Positions 7,040 to 10,911 of a stretch of 10,911 nt of DNA are shown piece by piece. Both the position numbers and the translations under genes were made by a program. The notes beneath the pieces are model-generated. The model saw only the letters and a program-made list of their open reading frames with translations, had not been told where the DNA came from and searched no databases. Positions within the stretch are counted from its first letter, which is position 1; each line of letters begins with the position of its first letter. The DNA is from Gracilaria caudata (taxonomy: Eukaryota; Rhodophyta; Florideophyceae; Gracilariales; Gracilariaceae). Where the stretch lies: positions 1 through 10,911 of the forward strand of contig JASCIV010000876.1 in assembly GCA_030374735.1 (NCBI GenBank). Direction: 5' to 3'.

Positions 7040-7512
7040 TCCTTCGCGACAGCTCGCTTCTCTGGACTTCCGGTGTTCACGACCAACTTCTCCCGGTGTC
7101 CGGGTCTCTTGTGTGACTCTTCCGGGTTCCCGGTCTTCCTGTAACCGGGGACGCTGTGCTCCATCTTCTCCTTCCGCGAGTGCGGTACTTCATCAGTAGC
7201 TTGAACGGGTTCAGCTTCGACTATGCGCGTGCCATGATCCGGTGCTTCCGGCTGTACCTCCCGAGAGTGCCTCGGTTCCGTACCAGGTTCTGTCCTGTCG
7301 TCAGGAGTACTGCGCTCCGTATGGTCCTCTTTCCGCAACAGCGGTGTGTCATCCGTAGCATCAACGGGATTAACACGTTTGCGTACGTTCGAGTCCGACG
7401 GATTCGTAGCACTGTCCCTTGCGAGGGTAGTATCCTACGACTCAAGTTCTTTGGCCTGGGTAGTAATGCTGCTCTCTGCCGTTTCTTTCCGCAACAGCGG
7501 TGCTTCGTCGGT
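7040..7512 (-). repeat. Degenerate 156-159-bp tandem repeat, three units
   Basis: Units start on the minus strand at 7512, 7356 and 7197. Each opens with a related core: T-D-E-A-P-L-L-R-K-E, T-D-D-T-P-L-L-R-K-E and T-D-E-V-P-H-S-R-K-E. The first two cores share the identical 19-base stretch TCTTTCCGCAACAGCGGTG (plus strand). Spacings of 156 and 159 bases keep the reading frame (52 and 53 codons). Outside the cores the units have diverged greatly. Confidence 0.6.
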
Positions 7513-7971
7513 AGTTCCGATGTCCTGGGCGGTAGCTGCGTTACCTTCAGAGTCCAATGCGATTGGTAACACTTCCCGTGATGGGTCACCATTCCGCAGA
7601 GCGGACTCCGTGCGCAACGACAAAAACGGCGAATCAGCATCCCCTTCCCCCACCTTAGGCTGGGCAGCGAGACTGGGTGTCAGAATCCATGAGACAGGTA
7701 AGATCCGAGTTCGGATATGAGCGAAATTCCCGAGTCTCGGGTTATCCTCCGATGCAGTAAGTAAATCGCCGAGAGTGCGGTCAGGATGCGGAAGAACTGG
7801 GTGGCGCGAGGGCGAGTCGGCGTCGGTGAGGTAACTAGACGTAGGCGGGGACCCATCCGACTGCGTCGGCAATGAGACCTGAGAATCCGGCGAAGGTGCC
7901 GGCGTGACTCGATCACGCGAAAAGTGCTCTTTTTCTCCCTTGACGTCAAGGAAAACCGTTGAATCGGTAAC

Positions 7972-8541
7972 TTAAACCACCCTATAGGGCCCATCCGCGA
8001 TCGGAGAGAGCTTTTGTCCTTTCTCCTTTTCGGGGTTGTAGTGCTCCCTACGGAGAAAAACATAAGTACCTTTTCTGATCTCTGGGGCATTGCGCCCGAC
8101 TTTGGCGTCGAAAGTCCGCTTGTACACGGTCTGCGCCTTCTGTAGGTTTTTCCCAACGTCGGCTGCTATCTTATTTAGACATTCACGCCAGGCTTCCCTG
8201 TATAAACGGGGTGAGGGATACTTGTCCAACAGAGGTTGGGGTTCGATTACCACGGAAGTTGGAACGCGCGAAAGTACCAACTCGAATGGCGAGATCTTCG
8301 TAGTACTATGCACCTGAGTATTATAGGCGTAGGTCACCGCATCGGTGTAATGATCACATTCATTCGGGTGTTCCGAAACATATGTGCGTAATGCATTGAG
8401 CATCGTGTGGTTGAATCTTTCCACTTGTCCGTTACTCTGCGGATGACATGTGGTAGTGAACGAGTTCCTGATTTCCAATATACGACATACGTCCTGGAAG
8501 AGCTTAGCAGTAAATTGCGGCCAATTGTCCGATAGGTACAT
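7972..8541 (-). pseudogene. Integrase core, second half, with GPY/F motif
   Basis: This segment holds the second catalytic Asp (YLSDNWPQF; codon 8527-8529) and the catalytic Glu (HPQSNGQVERF; codon 8419-8421). They are separated by exactly 35 residues, which is the D,D-35-E spacing of retroviral-type integrases. A Trp replaces the usual small residue in SDN-G-PQF. It continues through the conserved AYNTQVH and PFELVLSR blocks to the C-terminal GPYRVV, the GPY/F motif of Ty3/gypsy elements, where a TAA (7972-7974) interrupts the frame. A small deletion or insertion near 8545 separates it from the first half. Confidence 0.9.
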
Positions 8542-8544
8542 AGG

Positions 8545-8800
8545 CGAAGACCCAATGGTTAACCAAAGCTTCAGCGACCGTTGCAGCGGTGATCCTCTTC
8601 AGAGGTACCGTCCGCACTAATTTAGAAACGCGGTCTGTCATAACCAGTAGAAACCGGTTTCCCCGACGTGCTCGGAGGAAGTCGCCGAGTATATCAATCG
8701 CGAAAAACTCGAGCGGGGCTTTTGCGGGAAAGAGCACCAATTGCCTTGAATACTTCCGCAGTTTCACGCGGTTCTTCGCGCAATCCTCATATCCACCGAT
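8545..8800 (-). pseudogene. Integrase core, first half
   Basis: In a different frame from its neighbours, this stretch reads CAKNRVKLRK, the LFPAKAPLEFFAIDILGDF block with the first catalytic Asp (codon 8693-8695), then GNRFLLVMTDRVSKLVRTVP and the HWVFAY segment. The usual GPP turn after HWVF-Y is missing, and the frame shifts there before SDN. Upstream, the frame changes from the zinc-finger segment at about 8790-8810. One zinc-binding Cys is kept in EDCAKN, while the position of its CxxC partner appears as Tyr in this frame. Confidence 0.85.
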
Positions 8801-9192
8801 GTGGAATATGGATCGAACGCAATCCCAGGCCAATAAAAGTCCGGAAGAAGGGTTTAGTACAAATTCCTTCCCCCTGGATGGGTCGATATTTTCGCATAGT
8901 GCGAAAATTGCAAGACTCGAGATTTTAACGAGTGAGGTACCACAATTTGTGGGGTATTGCCGACCGTTCGGACAAGATATCATTGGTCGTTTGTGACAAA
9001 GAGCAACTGAGCTCCACCGTCCAAACGGGCACGAATCTGTTGACACAGAGGGTTCGTGTGCTGTTCCCCGATCAGTTCTTTCGGTGTTATCGGTAAAAAT
9101 GATCCCGGTACAGTTTCCGCATCAGACGCGGCGAGAAACGCGTCATAAATGTCCCAACCTTCCGAATCATCATCGGTATCACTGTCGTATTC
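8801..9192 (-). pseudogene. RNase H-integrase connector and integrase zinc finger
   Basis: This continues the RNase H frame past a TAA at 9193-9195. It begins with an acidic stretch (EYDSDTDDDSEGW), then a connector (PLCQQIRARL), then the integrase N-terminal zinc-finger region: IVVPHSLK, a first His (codon 8899-8901), a second His in THPGGR (8878-8880), and DFYWPGIAFD, the typical block before the CxxC. Two more in-frame stops fall here, TGA at 8980-8982 and TAA at 8854-8856. The zinc finger therefore cannot be made from this copy. Confidence 0.75.
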
Positions 9193-9620
9193 TTACATGA
9201 CAAAACATGGTATGTCCAGGTCGTCCACTGGCGCGGCTTCCGCGTTCGTACGCAAGCGGGATAGCGCGTCAGCCTGAGTATTCAGGAGACCCTTCTTATA
9301 CCGGATTTCGAAGGTAAACTCGGACAGCCGGAGTCTCCATCGCATCAAGCGGCCTGATGGTTCCGCTATCGACATGAGCCAGCGGAGAGCCGAATGATCG
9401 GTATTCACGACAAAGTGAATCCCCATGAGGAAGGCTCGCAGGGTCTGTAACGCCCAGACAACGGCGAGGCATTCCTTCTCGGGTACCGAGTAATTCCTCT
9501 CGTGCACGTTGAGGCCTCTTGACCAAAAACCAATTGGAAGGCGTTCTCCACTCTCTTTGGTCATGAACAAAGCAATCCAATCTGGACGTCACTTGCATCC
9601 ATGTCGACAGTATAGAGTAG
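9193..9620 (-). pseudogene. RNase H domain of the retroelement
   Basis: This is the Ty3/gypsy-type RNase H that follows reverse transcriptase and degrades the RNA strand of the hybrid. The acidic catalytic set can be followed: Asp in VDMDASDVQIG (end of the RT frame, about 9595-9610), Glu in VPEKECLAVVWAL, Asp in VVNTDHSALRWL, and Asp in NTQADALSRL. A one-base-type frameshift at about 9565-9580 splits the first Asp from the remainder. After the domain comes PCFVM and a TAA at 9193-9195. Confidence 0.88.
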
Positions 9621-10664
9621 TCCGAGTTTCGGTAAGTCGAGAATCGGCGGGGACGTCACTGCTCCCAAGAGGGTTGTGAAAGCCTTTGATCTAAGTTCAT
9701 CAAACGGTTCCAGCTGAGCTGGTTGTCCTTTGCGAAGGAGCTCGTTGAGAGGAGCCACAATTTCCGCAAACTGCGGTATGAAGCGTCGGTAGACATTGCA
9801 AAGACCGAGAAAGGATCGGAGTTCCGTCTGCGTACTCGGGTGTTTGGCCTCCATGAGGAATTTGACCCGAGCTTCGTCAATCGACAACCGTCCAGGACGG
9901 ATAATATGTCCGAGGTACTTCACAGTGCCGGTAAAGAACTCACACTTTTTCGGCTTATGTGTAATACCTGCATTGTGTAGGACTCGCATAACTTCCCTGA
10001 AATGGTTCAGGTGTTCGTCCAGAGAACTGGAAAATACAATGATATCGTCCATGTAAACCAGGAACGTCTTCCACTTAAAGTGGGCAAGCAACATATTCAC
10101 CGCACGCTGAAAAGTAACGGGAGCGTTCGTAAGGCCGAACGGCATCCGATTAAGTCGGTAGAGGCCTTGATGGCACACAGAAGCCGTCTTGTCACGGTCT
10201 TCTTCCTTGACTGGGACTTGCCAATATTCCCAGTTTTCATCAAGGGTCGTGAACACTCTCGCGCTTCCCAGCGAGTCAATACATTCGTCCATCCTCGGGA
10301 TGGAATATACGTCTTTGACGATGACCGCGTTGAGTTTGCGGTAGTCAATGCAAAGACGCCAAGGACAATCAGCGTTGGGAGCAAGTACCACGGGTGAAGC
10401 CCATGGAGATTGAGCCGGCTCAATTACACCAGCCCGAAGCATATTCTCCACCTTTGTCTTCTCTTCCTCCCGAGCTGTCTGTCCAGCCCTGTAAGGGTTC
10501 TTTGAAATCGGCCGAGTATTCGGAATTAAATCAATCCGATGTTCGGTGACCCCAATCCTACCAAGGGAAGCGTCCCACATGGACCTGAATTCACGCAACA
10601 TTTCCCGTAGTTTTTCACGGTGTGTCCTAGGGACTTGGGTAAATTCCAGGGACTGGAGCTCTCA
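9561..10664 (-). pseudogene. Reverse transcriptase domain of the retroelement
   Basis: The longest intact piece of the element, with open reading from about 10655 down to a TGA at 9561-9563. Visible RT blocks in order: IEPAQSPWASPVVL, WRLCIDYRKLNAV, block A with the first catalytic Asp (codon 10239-10241), MPFGLTNAPVTFQR, VYMDDIIVFS with the YMDD catalytic pair (10044-10055), KCEFF, YLGHII, LRSFLGLCNVYRRFI, then the connection into RNase H. Substitutions at normally fixed places (block A reads DENWEYWQ, and NAPV replaces NAPA) suggest drift. The frame is different from the upstream spacer, with a shift near 10640-10665. Confidence 0.93.
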
Positions 10665-10911
10665 ACAGGATCCTTCTTCTCCGTTCCAGGGGACACTGGT
10701 TTCTCTCCCGACGAGTTCGGTACTGCTTCTCCCGACGAGATTGGGGTATTCTCTCCCGACGAGTTCGGTACTGCTTCTCCCGACGAGATTGGGGTATCCT
10801 CTCCCGACGAGGTGGGCGCAACGGACTCATCCCAAGATTTCGGTTCAACAGCGACTGAAGCTGAAGGCGATTCAGTACGCACCTCTCTCCCCCCCTTCCC
10901 CCCCCCTCCCC
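10665..10911 (-). pseudogene. Spacer upstream of RT with octapeptide repeats, cut by window edge
   Basis: An open stretch in its own frame, hydrophilic and Ser/Glu/Pro-rich, with tandem octapeptides SSGE-x-x-P-x. In Ty3/gypsy elements this position corresponds to the part between protease and RT. No protease D-T/S-G motif or gag zinc knuckle is seen, so those must lie beyond the edge. The last 29 bases (10883-10911) are a G-rich run on this strand (C/T on the plus strand), and it is unclear whether they belong to the element. Confidence 0.6.
10704..10823 (-). repeat. 24-bp tandem repeat, five copies
   Basis: TCTCCCGACGAG (plus strand) starts at 10704, 10728, 10752, 10776 and 10800, an exact 24-base period. 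Units alternate between two types, so the higher-order period is 48. On the element's strand they encode SSGEAVPN and SSGENTPI/SSGEDTPI. The near-identity of alternating units suggests recent unequal exchange or replication slippage. Confidence 0.92.

Larger units (their letters stand above)
6346..7971 (-). pseudogene. Long repeat-bearing linker between integrase and chromodomain
   Basis: About 1.6 kb between the GPY/F motif and the chromodomain. The first part continues the integrase frame past a TAA at 7972-7974 and keeps typical post-GPY/F wording (TVFLDVKGEKEHFSRDRVT). The rest is hydrophilic, rich in Glu, Arg, Ser, Thr and Pro, with degenerate repeats of about 52-53 residues (about 7040-7512) and a hexapeptide repeat (6597-6650). 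In-frame stops occur at 7435-7437 (TAG) and 6997-6999 (TGA), and the open frame changes several times. No env-like membrane segment is seen. I cannot assign a function; it looks like disordered polyprotein sequence in decay. Confidence 0.6.
5464..10911 (-). mobile_element. Ty3/gypsy LTR retrotransposon, chromovirus type, decayed and truncated by the window
   Basis: Reading the minus strand from the right edge, the order is reverse transcriptase, RNase H, integrase, GPY/F motif and chromodomain. This is the pol order of Ty3/gypsy chromoviruses (Ty1/copia elements have integrase first). A polypurine tract and a candidate 3' LTR follow. The 5' LTR, primer-binding site, gag and protease are not in the window. 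Several frameshifts and nonsense codons separate the domains, so the copy is not autonomous. The neighbouring host genes are unbroken, which argues for genuine decay over general sequencing error. Target-site duplication cannot be tested, because the other end is missing; the five bases left of the putative LTR are GAAGA. Confidence 0.93.

Noticed and set aside
7621..7660. The purine tract followed by TG on the minus strand near 7632-7650 as an alternative polypurine tract and LTR start
   Set aside because: It lies within the open linker frame upstream of the chromodomain, so the element's 3' end must be further downstream.

Overview
This is a nuclear genomic window from a eukaryote, probably a unicellular one with a compact genome. 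Three things point that way: a GT-AG intron with a TGCTAAC branch-point-like site interrupts a thioredoxin gene, one gene encodes tandem BRCT domains, and the right half carries a chromodomain-type Ty3/gypsy LTR retrotransposon. A YidD-family gene suggests a bacterially derived organelle. In eukaryotes this family is best known from photosynthetic lineages, so an alga is my favoured guess. No ribosomal or marker sequence is present to settle the organism.

Left part (1-4300), the host gene cluster. (1) Positions 60-1988, plus strand: a 642-residue protein with an N-terminal RING-like cysteine cluster and a C-terminal BRCT pair, reminiscent of BARD1/BRCA1. (2) Positions 1985-2320, minus strand: a short YidD-like protein. 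It is convergent with the first gene, and their stop codons share the palindrome TTAA. (3) A gene-poor, G-rich stretch. (4) Positions 3537-4038, plus strand: a two-exon thioredoxin with a TATA box. Its intron lies inside the Trp codon of the WCAPC active site. All three reading frames are intact.

Middle (about 4300-5463): a run of C residues, then about 1.1 kb of different base texture with stops in all frames and no recognised content.

Right part (5464-10911): a decayed chromovirus-like Ty3/gypsy element on the minus strand. Reading down the coordinates there is an octapeptide-repeat spacer, reverse transcriptase (YMDD), RNase H, integrase zinc finger, integrase core (D,D-35-E), a GPY/F motif, a 1.6-kb repeat-bearing linker, a chromodomain, a polypurine tract and a candidate 381-bp 3' LTR with ends TGTACCA/TGGTACA. 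Several frameshifts and nonsense codons make it non-autonomous. The gag region and 5' LTR would lie beyond the right edge.

The most notable observations are the chromodomain found far downstream of the integrase behind a repeat-rich linker, the self-consistent LTR and polypurine-tract prediction, the RING-BRCT protein, and the tail-overlapping YidD gene.
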